From: Adiantum capillus-veneris
Taxonomy: Eukaryota; Streptophyta; Polypodiopsida; Polypodiales; Pteridaceae
Length of the DNA stretch: 60,000 nucleotides
Assembly: GCA_014529385.2 (NCBI GenBank)
Contig: CM043964.1
Coordinates: 5,923,997-5,983,996 of the forward strand
Reading direction: 5' to 3'
Shown: in pieces, positions 1 through 10,340 of the stretch
Position numbering within the stretch: position 1 is the first letter of the stretch
Layout of the letters: each line of letters starts with the position of its first letter
Translations under genes and position numbers: made by a program
Notes under the pieces: generated by a model
Database searches by the model: none
What the model saw: only the letters and a program-made list of their open reading frames with translations
Told to the model about the DNA's origin: nothing

Positions 1-860
1 GTTGCTTGAAGCCTATTGGCTAGGCTTCAAAGGGGTCCAATGATAAATTACATGAATTATCTAATTGTTTTAGCATTTATCAAGTCCTCTCTCTCAAAGG
101 GGAAAGGGGGACACTTGTCCCAAGGCTACCCATGTTGCTTGTAATGGCTCCTGCTTGTGATTGGCTAGGCCTGGAGGGGTCCAATGAGCTTCAGGCATGA
201 GCTACAAGGGGGGGTCGACCCAAGCAAGCTAGGGGGGTGCCTAGGGGGTATACTCACCCACACACACTCACAAGCACTCTCATTGTGTGTTATGCAAAGT
301 GCAAGAGCTCCCTCTCCAAGCAAGTAGAGGTTGAGAGCCTACACCAACACTCTTGGCTATGGAATGCAAATCCAACCAAGAGCCATGCTTCAATGCTTAA
401 GCTTGCCATCTCCTTCTTCTTCATTACTATGCTATTATGTATGCTAGCAACAAGAGTATGATAAGTGAGGAACTAATTCTTTCTCCTACGAAATGTTTCT
501 TCTTCTTCTTCCCTACCCTCATTCCCTGCTAGCTCTCTCCACCTTCGAAGGTGTTTGAGGTCTTGGGACTGAGGCTTGGGATAGTTAAAGCTTTCTTCAA
601 GTTTATGTTATGTTTGTGGTGCATGAAGCCTTCCATCTTCATGGGATCACCTAGGTCACAAGGAACACAAAGACTGTATTGTAACAAGTCTCTCTTTATG
701 GGAGAAATCATAATACAAATGCCTATTGGAGGGGGGACCGGCTCCACATAAATCCGGTCCTCAATTGTTGTCATGTTCTCTAAACTCTCTCTCTTGCAAA
801 AGTATTGTCTATGCCAAGTTAACTAATTGCTATGATTATGTTGCTATCTTCAATTATGTA
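1..860 (+). mobile_element. Chromovirus LTR, central and 3' portion
   Basis: This stretch aligns by eye, on the opposite strand, with the LTR at about 33720-35046. Shared blocks include the ccaaccaagagcca segment near 375, the accttcgaaggtgt segment near 541 and the ctctctttatgggagaaa segment near 693. It is therefore the middle and 3' part of a Ty3/gypsy chromovirus LTR read on the plus strand; its 5' start lies outside the window. The small ORFs inside it are LTR sequence, not genes. The exact 3' edge is uncertain because the internal region that should follow has been deleted. Confidence 0.75.
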
Positions 861-934
861 TACCCGCTATGCTCACAAAATCATTTCTTGAAAGTACTCT
901 CATTAAATTCCGCTATTCTCAAATTGAATAGGCA

Positions 935-1050
935 AATTCCATTACATGAAGACAAGGTATTAAGAAACGTAAGATTATCTGATGATATCTTATTAAGTTA
1001 AAGAATTATCCTTTTTAAGATGTTAAATGGATGCAAGGAACCTAGCTTAG
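935..1050 (+). pseudogene. Chromovirus pol C-terminal (chromodomain) fragment
   Basis: The reading frame here contains HEDKVLR, matching the end of the integrase/chromodomain ORF of the minus-strand chromovirus near 35506-35545, and downstream it matches that element's chromodomain tail. Only the last part of pol survives: everything between the LTR and this point (gag, protease, RT, integrase core) is missing, so the copy is internally deleted. It is interrupted at 1051 by a DNA transposon and resumes at 2389. It is non-functional. Confidence 0.65.
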
Positions 1051-2388
1051 CACTAGAATGGTAACCTAATAGGACATAAAAGTGTCCTTTCAGGGTTTTG
1101 GGAAAAAATTCCAAAACCATAGTAGATCCACTCATTTTGAAAAATCCTTTCATGAGCTAATAGTTCAATAACTACTACATATGGAAAAAATGAGAAACTT
1201 GTAATTTTTCTCATCCCTTGGTTACTATAAGCCTCCAAAGTTGATGGACCAGTGCATTTTGCCCAAAACAGCAATTTCTTACGGTTGATTGCATATAAAT
1301 AAGACTGGGGATTTTTGTAGAACATGAGATAAAATGACCCGTTAACTTCAATGGGTTGGTGACCAAAACATATGGTTGCTTTTACCTCACTTTTTTTTTT
1401 TTGGTAAAAAAAAAAAGGTACAAAAAAGTTGCATTTTTGCCATTCTGCGGACCTATCATCAAAGTTTCTATAGTCACGCTCAATACAGACACTATATACA
1501 TGTTTTCTTAGTTTCCTTTGGGCCTTTGGATTCAAAAGGAGCCATGGAGCATGTCAAAAGGATAATGGATCTCTTACAATTGGAACCTTGGGGGCAATGA
1601 TAAAGTGCTAAATACAGCAAACATGAAAAAATTGGGTTTAGCATTATGACCTCTAGAAACCCATAAAAACTACTCAATATCTAGCCAAGTCTGTAGTCTA
1701 TGATTAGATATGGTTACTAACTACAAAATAAACACAATTGGTTTAAGAAACTAGCAATATTGAGAAAGTTATACTTGCTACTCTAAAATGTATCATATTC
1801 TTTAGCAATCAAAAAACTCAACCATCATCATATACTATGCTATATAGCATATTAGGTCCCCCAAAACTCAAGGAATATTAGTTTTATGTTATACATTACA
1901 CTTACACAATCAAAATTGAATTTCGATATCAAGAAAGCCACCAAAAAATGATAAAAGTGCTAATTTTGGCCAAAAAACAGGATTATGCAATTCTTATAAA
2001 TCAGTCATAACTTTCAATTTTAACACTTAACTCTCCCTACAAGCATCAAAACATGTTGAGAACTATGAAGGCCTAACCTCTAGCCATCTAAACCTCACAA
2101 ACATGAAGTTTAGAGTAGTATAGTTGCCAAAAATTGAAAAAAGGCCAAAAACAGGACCCGTTTTTTCACACGGTTTAGGTTCAAAAATGTTGTGCAAGAG
2201 TAAGGTTAATGGTGAGATGGATACTCAAAAAAAAATGCTAAGTTTTTTTCAGCTCATAAGGCAACTTTGTGGATATATAGCACCTAGAAATTCATTTTCA
2301 TACTCTTCAAATAATTCAAGCAAAATGGTCACTTAACAGGACACAAAAGTGTCCAAGGACATAAAAGTGTCCTGTTACCATTCTAGTG
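1051..2388. mobile_element. CACTA-like non-autonomous DNA transposon
   Basis: The insert begins CACTAGAATGGTAAC and ends with its inverted complement GTTACCATTCTAGTG. The subterminal motif ggacataaaagtgtcc occurs once near the left end (from 1072) and twice, in slightly varied form, near the right end (2339-2373). The flanks read ctta(g) on the left and tta on the right, so the target duplication is probably TTA with one extra base. The 1.34-kb interior is AT-rich and has no recognisable transposase. CACTA termini and 3-bp duplications are the hallmark of the CMC superfamily. Uninterrupted homologous chromovirus sequence on the minus strand near 35400-35430 marks the empty site. The ORF on the minus strand inside it shows no domain. 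Confidence 0.75.
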
Positions 2389-2791
2389 TTAAGGATAATA
2401 TGAACCTTGTGAATGCTTACAATGTTGCACTAGAGTAAGCATATGAAAATGCATGTTAAATGAAAATTTTTTTTGTCTTATAAGACTAGTTCTCTTTTTA
2501 TTGTGCACAAATTTAAGAAGTATGCATGCTTAAAATCATGTTTGGGATGACGACATCTCTCAAACACCATGTAGAATTTGTCACTCTACTTCGGAGGATG
2601 AAATGGACTAAAGAGCAGACATGCTTGCGGCAGCTATGTCTCCCAAGCACCAAATGGATTAGTCATACATCTTGGAATGATTGTAGGGTAAAAAGGGATC
2701 CTCTACCTGCTAAGACAAATTGACTAATGACTATGACTTTATCTCTTTTACCTCATAGTCGAGGACGACTATGATTTCAAGAGAGAGGTAA
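2389..2791 (+). mobile_element. Chromovirus 3' untranslated region and polypurine tract
   Basis: This is collinear with the reverse complement of about 35047-35430. The purine-rich aagagagaggtaa directly before the LTR start at 2792 is the plus-strand primer (polypurine tract), and the same tract precedes the LTR in the minus-strand copy. It contains no gene. Confidence 0.7.
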
Positions 2792-2862
2792 TGTCATTAA
2801 ATATCTAATATCTAACCAACCCAAATGATTTTCTCATATTAAATTGATCATTTAATATGGGA
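2792..2862 (+). mobile_element. Start of chromovirus 3' LTR, truncated
   Basis: The LTR start TGTCAT follows the polypurine tract, and the next 70 bases match the LTR starts at 35046 (minus strand) and 59833 (plus strand). Homology stops at about 2862, where unrelated sequence leads into a copia fragment. The LTR was cut by a later rearrangement or insertion. Confidence 0.7.
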
Positions 2863-2926
2863 TAATAAACCCATTAAGGCAATACTTTGTAATGAAAAGG
2901 ATGGTTCAGTTAGGGCCACATGCAGG

Positions 2927-3490
2927 TTGCAGCTTGTGCATAGTGATGTTTGTGGGCCCATGCAAACTCCATCCTTGGGCAATTACCTTTGCTTCGTGAA
3001 TTTCATTGATGATTACTCCAGGTATGCATGGGTATTTCTGCTTGAAGCAAAGTCCGAAGTCTTTATGTGCTTCAAACAATTTTTGGTTATGGCTGAAAAT
3101 GTATCAAAATGTACTATGGGAACCCTTCGTTCCAATCGAGGGGGGGAGTATATGTCTCATGAATTTAATGCATTTTTGGCTAGTCGTGGGATAAACCACC
3201 AATGTATAGTGCCTTATACACCTCAGCAAAATGGTGTTGCTGAGAGGAAAAACAGGTCACTTACGGAAATGGCACAATGTATGGTCAAAAGTCAAGCTTT
3301 GCCATATTCTTTTTGGTTTGAGGCCATCATGTGTGCCACTTATGTACTTAACAGGTGTCCTACGAAAGCTTTGCAACCTATTACTCCATATGAAGCATGG
3401 CATGATAGAAAGCCTTCTATTGAGCACATGTGTGTTTTTGGTTGTTTGGAATATGCTTTGGTGCCACAAACACAGCGCAGCATTGGATGA
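2927..3490 (+). pseudogene. Ty1/copia integrase core fragment
   Basis: This open frame encodes a copia rve integrase core. It starts at HSDVCGPM (first catalytic Asp), continues through FIDDYSRYAWVF and RSNRGGEY, and has PQQNGVAER (catalytic Glu) followed by the conserved YVLNRCPT block. The second catalytic Asp, normally in S-D-x-G-G-E-Y, is Asn here, so the enzyme would be dead. There is no gag, protease or integrase zinc finger upstream, so the copy is 5' truncated. The frame breaks near 3480 and pol continues in another frame. It belongs to the same copia family as the minus-strand copies at 38406 and 41071. Confidence 0.9.
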
Positions 3491-3845
3491 TAAGGCTATC
3501 AAATGTATTTTTGTTGGTTATAATGTTGAAAGCAAAGGTTACAGGCTGCATCATCCGCAAACAAAGCGTATTTTGGTTTCACAGGATGTAGTGCTCGTGG
3601 AAGATTCTGCTCGGCCCTTGCTGTTATGTACTAGAGACAATAATGTAAGCTCACATGACAATTATGACATTTTGTTGCCTCTTTTCAATGGTCGAAGTTC
3701 GAATGTAAATTCCAATGAGACAAATGTACAGCCTATGGGGGTTTCTGAAATTGTTATAGATCAGCCTATTACTGATGCAGATGTAAATGATGTACTTGAT
3801 GAGGAAAGGGCTGAAAATGAGCAGGCTAGAGATATGCCAAAATGA
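3474..3845 (+). pseudogene. Copia integrase-RT linker, frameshifted
   Basis: This continues the copia polyprotein after a frameshift. It contains DDKAIKCIFVGYN and GYRLHHPQTKR, the conserved copia block in which the integrase C-terminal part leads to the RT linker, followed by a low-conservation acidic stretch. The minus-strand copy near 43030-43170 carries the same linker. The frame ends at a stop at 3843-3845. Confidence 0.8.
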
Positions 3846-3925
3846 TTGGTTCATACATTGCATGACAGTAAATTGGATGCATCTTTGTCTAGTCGTACTC
3901 GTTCAGGCTCTGGTCATGCATCTTA

Positions 3926-4791
3926 AAAATTGGATGGAGGCCATGCAATCAAAATATGATGCACTTCTAGAAAATGACACATGGACTTTATGTGGTTTTC
4001 CTCCTGGCAAAAAGGTCATTGGTACAAAGTGGGTTTACAAGTTGAAACACAAGCTAGATGGTGAGATCGACCGCCATAAGGCTTGACTTGTTCCAAATGG
4101 TTATGCATAGCAAAAAGGCATAGATTATGAAGAGGATTTTGCTCGCACTTGTCGTATGACTACTGTGTGTTTTCTATCTGCATTGGCAGCTCATTTTGGT
4201 TGGGATGTACATCAATCAGACATTGTTACTCCTTTCTTGAATGGTGACATATTTGAGGACGTTTATGTAACGCAGCCTCACAGTTTTGTCAAGAAAGGAC
4301 AAGAGGAAAAAGTGTGTAGATGTAAGAAGGCTTTGTATGGATTGAAGCAATCTCCTTGTGCTTGGTATAAGAAACCTGACACTCATTTGATCAAACGAGG
4401 CTTTCGTAATAACAGTCTAACAGAAAGCACATTGTATGTAAAGTGTGAGGGTGATGTACTTCTCATTGTGGTTCTTTATGTAGATGATTTGTTGATCACT
4501 AGACCAAATGAGAGACATATTGCTGAATTTAAGGCTGATTTGAATGATACTTTCAAGATGAAAGATTTGGGGTTGTTGCATCATTACTTGGGCATACAGT
4601 TTAAGCAGTGTGATGGTGGTATTGCCTTGTGTCAAAAAAGTTACATAGAGACATTGCTATGTAAATTTGGACTTGAGGATTGCAAACCTATTGCCACTCC
4701 CATGGAAACAGGTTTAAAATTGAGTCTACATGATGTTGGTGATTTTGCAGATGTCACTCTTTATCAAACTGCTATTGGATGCCTCATATAG
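3926..4791 (+). pseudogene. Copia reverse transcriptase fragment with stops
   Basis: This encodes the copia RT (RVT_2) from NWMEAMQSKYDAL through GTKWVYKLK. It has two stops around 4084-4108, then resumes with GWDVHQSDIVTPFLNGD, KALYGLKQSP and the catalytic LYVDDLL, followed by MKDLGLLHHYLGI. It stops at ATPMETGLKLSLHD...YQTAIGCLI, just before RNase H, and unrelated sequence follows. The active-site YVDD is intact, but the premature stops, the upstream frameshift and the missing RNase H make it a dead fragment. Confidence 0.9.
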
Positions 4792-5052
4792 AAAAGTGTT
4801 GCTTGTTTGTGTGTGCTTTGCGTGTCTCCCTTAGGTGTGGAGGACACTCTCTTGCGTCCTAGTTCGCATCCATAACTAGGTGGTGCCCTGTTCAAGTTGG
4901 GTTTGGCTAGGGATTTTTGCTTGGTTGTGTTTGTGTTGTGCCCTAGCTTCATTGAGCACCATGGGAGCCGTGAAGGGTGTCTAGAGGCCGCTCTTCTTGT
5001 TGCCCACCCCGAACCGCCTCAATTGTGGTGCCCCCATTGAGGACAAGCGGTT
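4792..5052 (+). other. Probable gypsy leader or LTR remnant
   Basis: This GT-rich, gene-free stretch lies between the truncated copia RT and a small ORF preceding a gypsy gag. Its position suggests the LTR end or leader of the following gypsy element, but I see no second LTR copy or clear primer-binding site, so the assignment is inference. Confidence 0.3.
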
Positions 5053-5334
5053 GTGTTATCAACACAAGGTAAGTCTCCAAAAACTAGTTGTTTTTACATG
5101 AACAATCCACCATCTCCTAATCCTTCTCATGAAATTCAATTTCATCAGTTTCACTGGGTGCAGGGGATTAGGATAAATGTTCGCATTGATAGGAAAATAT
5201 TTTTTCAACAACGTATTGTATTCCTCTTTGGTGCTGAGGCATTAGGAGATATTCTACAATCCCCAAATCCTATTATACTCCCAATTGTAGACTATGATGT
5301 CTCTTTTGATGTGCTTGTTTTTATCTTGTTTTAG
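5053..5334 (+). CDS. Small unassigned ORF upstream of gypsy gag
   Basis: This open frame of 93 codons contains MNNPPSPNPSHEIQFHQFHW from an internal Met and a hydrophobic C-terminal stretch. A second short frame (5343-5516, starting MNKEDLYRTF and ending near NPFILPLIR) follows immediately in another phase. The two may be one ancestral ORF of about 150 codons broken by a frameshift. I recognise no family. Its place directly before gag suggests an accessory or leader ORF of this gypsy lineage rather than a host gene. Composition is similar to the downstream gag. Confidence 0.35.
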   Translation: MLSTQGKSPKTSCFYMNNPPSPNPSHEIQFHQFHWVQGIRINVRIDRKIFFQQRIVFLFGAEALGDILQSPNPIILPIVDYDVSFDVLVFILF

Positions 5335-5629
5335 CTAGGCTAATGAATAAAGAGGACTTGTATCGTACATTCATTCCTTTGGCTAGACAAGACGTGCATG
5401 TAATAGTTGGCACAAAGTTGCAATTTCAATGTGTTTTCCGTCGTATGTTTAGACCTAGGCAAGTAGCAGCTATCAATGCCGCAGTCAATCCATTCATTTT
5501 GCCATTGATTCGCTAGGATTTGATGTTTACATTTTCATTCTACTTTGAAATTTGATTTTGCAAAAGAAAAAAATAAAAGAAAAAGAAATTTTTGAGTGAA
5601 ATCAGCCTTGTCTTCTTATTTTTAGGAAC

Positions 5630-7221
5630 ATGGATACAACTAGAAAAATGAGTAGCTACCCCTTGTTCTTTGGAGAGTCTGGGGAGGATACATAATTATT
5701 CTTAGCGAATTTCAAAATGTGTTGCCGTATCAAGAGGATAGTAATTGATCAAGAAATGTAGAAATGTTTGAGGTAGTCCTTAGGAAAGATGCTAGCACTT
5801 GGTTTGACTCTTTGCCTGAGGAAGTTAAGGGAAATTATATGGAAGTTGTGACTCGTTTCAAGGGATACTTCTTTGATTCACAAAACACTCAAAAACTATG
5901 GCAAGACATTGTCTCTCATAAACAAAAATACTTAGATGACTACTACTTCTATAAGCAAGAGTTTCTATGTCTTCGGGATTTATGGGTACGAAATGTTGCT
6001 AACCCAGGTGATGGTGTAGAGTTTTTAAAGAAGGGGAGGTTCATAGCTGGTCTCTTCCCTGATCTTCAGGTAAAGGTGGAGGCGGGTGCACCTACCACCT
6101 ATGATGCAGCTGAAACTAGAGCTTCCAAGAAGTATAGGAAACTCAAGTGCCTACGGGGAGAGGTTTCAATAGAGGGTCTTAGACCGAAAGGTAAGTTACA
6201 AACATCAATGTCTAGGGAGCTTCCCGAGGTAACGGCTGAAGTCATCGAGAAGTTAAATGAATCTTTGTGCAACGTTTCAATTCACCTTGCACAAACTGTA
6301 GGTCCAAAGGGACAAGCAAAGAAGTCAGAAGAGCGAGAGCCACGACCTAGGAGAGTCTTGAAATGTTGGAATTGCGAAGAGTCTGGACATGGGATGTATA
6401 ATTTTCCTTGGCCCCGGGGGGAGCCAGGGAGACCTAACTTGAATTACCCAGTGATGAATGCAGGTGAAGGCACTAGTCAACAACCGGTGCTTTTGCAAAG
6501 ACCAAATGTTGCTCGACCTCCACAGCAGCAAGTAGAGGGAATACCACCTTTGCCTGACCCAAATGTCAATGTTGTAGAAGTCACACAATCCAAAAAGGGT
6601 TACATTGAAGCAAATGGCATCAAATGTGGGTGGGGAAAAGGTAAGGAAAAGGAAGGAGTAACATCACAAAGTGACCACGGACGAGGAAAGAAAGCAAAGG
6701 AAACCAAGGAAGCCAAGAGGGCCCGGCACCGCATCAACCTTCAAGGATTCCCTCTTGGACATGGTATGACTCCCTACAACCTTATGGAGGACATGAGAAG
6801 TAAGGGTCCAAGCATATCATGGCCTCAATTTCTTGCATTGTGCCCACAAGTTAGGAGGGAGTTAACAAAGGCAGTTAGCACTAGGAGAAGGACAAAAGAA
6901 AATGTTCTTGTTGTTAAAATTGCACATGCCCAAATGAATGAGGATATTATACCTGTGGTAGATTGCTATATCAAAGGAAAACTAGTTAGGAAGGGTCTAG
7001 TGGATGGGGGCGCACAAATTTGCATCATGACAGAGGACCTTATGCAGAGACTAGGCACGCACATTCATGAGATACCTGAAATCAAAGTGAAATGGCAAAT
7101 AATAGCAAGGCTAGGTTTTTGGGAGCTTGTAAGAATGTTTCTGTGGAAGCTTTTGGCATTAAGAAGGTTGTTGATTTCTATGTTATGTCTACAAAGGGAA
7201 ATGGCTATCCATTTATCCTAA
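5630..7221 (+). pseudogene. Ty3/gypsy gag and protease start, degraded
   Basis: The probable gag start at 5630 (MDTTRKMSSYPLFFGES) meets two stops and a frameshift, then opens from 5764 for 485 codons. The Retrotrans_gag region includes DASTWFDSLPEEVKGNY. A zinc-knuckle relic CWNCEESGHGMYNF has lost its last Cys. A basic region follows, then a retropepsin-like site LVDGGAQICIM, where the usual D-S/T-G is D-G-G. The frame breaks within protease near 7090. It is a non-autonomous relic of a lineage different from the chromovirus at 35-38 kb. Confidence 0.8.
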
Positions 7222-7808
7222 GTAGACAGTGGCTAATGAGAATGCAAGCTTTGCAGGATTGGGAAAGTGGAAAGTTGATTTGTAGGAATTACAATCACAA
7301 GAAGGTTGTCTTTGACATGAAGGAGCAACATCAAGAGGAGCTCCATGAGGAATCTTCTCAAAGTGAAAGCGGGAATGATTGGACCGATGAAACCTTAGAG
7401 GAAGAAAGCAGCGGTAGCACTATGGGGGAGGAGTCATCCATTGAAGTCATGGGTGTAAGTTTTAGGCCAGATAACAAAGAGACATCTTGCCAAGGTTTAG
7501 AAGAGGCAGGCCCCCAGGAGAACCAAAGTGTGCATGATGAAGAAATGCTAGATGGTATGTTGTCAAAGACTCTTACTTGGGAGGAAAGAGAGGAGTTCAA
7601 AAGTGTTCTAAGAAAGTTTCCTAAGATTTTTGCTAAATATTACACAGATGTACGTGGAGTGGCTGACATTCAACAAAATATCAAGCTAAAGCCAAAGGCC
7701 AAACTTAAAGCACCAAAGCTACGAAGGTTAGGAGTCATCAAGGAGCAAGCACTACTCAAAGAGGTGAAGAAGCTTCTAGCAATGGCTTCTAGCTTCTACA
7801 GAAGGTAG
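7092..7808 (+). pseudogene. Gypsy protease end to RT start, frameshifted
   Basis: This continues the polyprotein in another frame. It holds the remainder of the protease domain (FILSRQWLMRMQALQDWESG), an acidic Ser/Glu-rich linker, then the pre-RT segment TWEEREEFKSVLRKFPKIFA and a vestige of RT entry. It should run into the RT palm, but instead ends at a stop, and the next segment is already the distal end of RT. The catalytic palm with the F/Y-x-D-D motif has been deleted. Confidence 0.75.
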
Positions 7809-7811
7809 AAG

Positions 7812-8155
7812 AAGGCTTGAAGAAGCTATATGATATGGGAGATCAACTCAATCCCGACAAGTACCACATAGGTGAGGATGAAGTGATCTTGCTTGGTCAC
7901 AAGGTTTCTTCCAAAGGCATTGAGGTGGATCCGGCAAAGGGAAACGCTCTCGTTGAGCTACCATCACCAAAGAGTCTTAAGGAGGTAATTTCATTTATTC
8001 AAAAGGTGAAGTACATGTCACGCTTCATTCACTTGGCATCAGAGTTACTTCACCCCCTCCAAAAGTTGACACAACATGTAGAGTTTGAGTGGTCTGATGA
8101 GCTTGAAGAGTACTTTTTTTGTATAAAAATGGTTTTGTCGGAACTACCGATGCTT
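7812..8155 (+). pseudogene. Gypsy RT C-terminal end and connection
   Basis: This segment encodes LNPDKYHIGEDEVILLGHKV followed by a GIEVDP block and a region matching the RT-RNase H connection of gypsy elements (typically K-x-x-L-R-x-F-x-G). Homology ends at about 8155, where PPR-like sequence starts abruptly. No RNase H or integrase remains, so this is a truncated element end. Confidence 0.75.
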
Positions 8156-8159
8156 CTAG

Positions 8160-10340
8160 GCTGCTCTTTTCGACAGAAGCAAAGCATCGAAATGCATTGG
8201 TTGCAGGTCCAAAAAGCTCTAGAATGTTTTCCACTTCCTACGCATAGTGTGGACTCTTGGAGTCCACTGATTGTAGTATTTTCCACAGGAGAAAACTCTA
8301 GTCTGTTTATACCAATTGCAATCGCGTACGCTGCATCTTGAAGGCATGTAGCTCTATGCAAGATGCTCGTATGGACACAAAAATTGAGACTGATATTGTT
8401 AGTCACGGGTTGTTGATCACCTATGCAATCACCTATGCGTGCATCTTGAAGGCATGTAGCTCTACGAAAGATGCTCTTATGGACACAAAATTTGAGATTG
8501 ATATTGTTAGTCCCGTGGTGCTTGGCAATGCCTTGGGCGATATGTATGCCAGATGCGGTGCGCTTGAGAAAGCACAAAAAGTCCTTGAGGAGCGTCTTCC
8601 CAGGAATGTCGCCTCTTTGAATGCACTGATTGGGGGATGTGTGCAACAACAGCAGGGACAGAAAGCTTTAGGATATTTTCAGTCGATGCAAAGCATTGGA
8701 ATGCACTTGTCCCTTAATACACACAACATGAAGCAGATGCAAACAGAAGGCGTTTCTACAAATGCATTCACCTTTGCTTACACCTTGAAGGCTAGTGACC
8801 TTATGCAAGTTGTTGACATGGGTGAGATAATTAATGAGAAGATACCTGGTATGATGTTGTTGGTAAGGGATGTCATGCTTGGTAGTGCTTGGTTGATATG
8901 TATGCCAAATGTGGTACTGTCATGAAATGTCACCTCTTGGAAATCACTAATTGCAGGATTGCAATAGGAGCAGAACCAGAAAGCTCTAGGCTGTTTTCAA
9001 TGGATGCGAAGTATTGGAATGCTGTGGTCGTAGGATACGCACAACATGAGCAGTGCCAGAAAGATCTAGGCTGTTTTCAGCTTCCTATTTGGAGTGTGGA
9101 CTCTTGGAATGTATTGATTGTGGGATTTGCCCCATAGGAGAAATCTCCAGTTTGTTTTTTCCACATGCAATCACCTACATATTCATCTTGAAGGCATGTG
9201 GCTCTATGCACGATGCTGATATGGGCAAAAAAATCACAATTATATTGTTAGTTAGAGTCCTTTAAAAAAAGATGTCGCCTTTGGCATTGTCTTGGTCAAT
9301 ATGAATGCTAAATGTTGCCTCTTAAAATGCACTAATTGCGGGACGTGCGCAACAAGAGCAGGGCCAGAAAGATCGATATTGTTTTTAGCGGATGCAAAGC
9401 AAGTGTATCTCCATAAATTCAATCTGTACTTTCATCTTGAAGGCCATGCTTACATTTTGGGCATGTGGTTCTTGCAAGTGCTGTAGGAGCTTCTTGTACG
9501 GAGTATGGACTATTGGAATGTACTGATTGCATAGTGTCATGGCCAGAAAGCTCTTTTCTGTTTTCAGCAGATGTCGCCTCTTGGAATGCACTGATTGCAG
9601 AAGATGCGCAACAGGAGCAACACTAGAGGGTGTTGAAAAAAGTTGTCGTGCTTGCCACTGTCTTGGTCAATATGTATGTGAAGTGAGGGCTCAAGGGCCT
9701 CTTTGCAAATGGAATCACCTAAGCATGCATCTTGAAAGATGTGGCTCTATGCAAGATGCTGATATGGGCACAAGAATTCACAACTATATTGGTAGTCAAA
9801 GGCTCTTGAAAAGAGATCTCGTGCTTGGCACTGTCTCGGTCGATATGTATGCGAAGTGAGGCCCTCTCTCCATATGCAATCACCTACGCATGCATCTTGA
9901 AGGCATGTGGCTCTACACAAGATACTGATATTGGCACAAAAATTCACAATTATACGGTAAGTCAGAGGCTCTTGAAAAGAGATGCTGTGCTTGGCACTGC
10001 CTTTGTTGATATGTATGCGAAACGAGGGCCTCTCTCCAGCTGCAATCACCTACACATGCATCTTGAAGGCATGTGGCTCTACGCAATATGCTGCTATGGG
10101 CACAAAATTCACAGTTATATTGTTAGTCAGAGGCTATTGAAAAAAGATGTAGTCCTTGGCACTGTCTTCGTCAATACGTATGACAAATGTGGTGCACTTG
10201 AGAAAGCACAAAAAGTTCTTGATGAGTTTGTTGTCTGCCACCCAACATTGATTGTGGGATGTGCGCAAGAAGAGCAGCCCCGGAGGCTGTTGAGAAAAGA
10301 TGTTATGCTTGGGATTGTGTTGGTCAAGATGTATGCCAAT
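8160..10340 (+). pseudogene. Degraded PLS-type PPR gene or gene cluster
   Basis: Repeated motifs typical of plant PLS-class pentatricopeptide proteins recur in shifting frames: ITYACILKACGS-type helices, GTKIHNYIVSQRLLKKD-type segments, LGTALVDMYAKCGALEKAQK-type segments and NALIGGCVQQQQGQKALGYF. PPR proteins bind organellar RNA, and PLS proteins commonly direct RNA editing. The best-preserved module is 8409-8700. No single frame spans more than about two repeats, stops and frameshifts are frequent, and no E or DYW domain is seen. The modules continue past the solo LTR at 11128. This is a decayed gene, possibly several duplicated fragments; RNA-binding function is lost. Confidence 0.85.
9716..10211 (+). 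repeat. Three tandem PPR-derived units of about 165 bp
   Basis: Units start at 9716, 9881 and 10047, each beginning cacctaNgcatgcatcttga (the third has cacctacacatgcatcttga). Each encodes the same part of a PPR module (ACGS-QD-DMGTKIH...SQRLLKRD...VDMYAK). The period of 165-166 bases is longer than the 105 bases of one canonical PPR, so the unit is a partial multi-motif block. A further partial unit precedes the first. Confidence 0.8.

Noticed and set aside
1053-1535. 160-codon frame on the minus strand
   Set aside because: It lies inside the CACTA-like element, begins within its terminal repeat and shows no transposase or other domain. Probably chance in AT-rich DNA.
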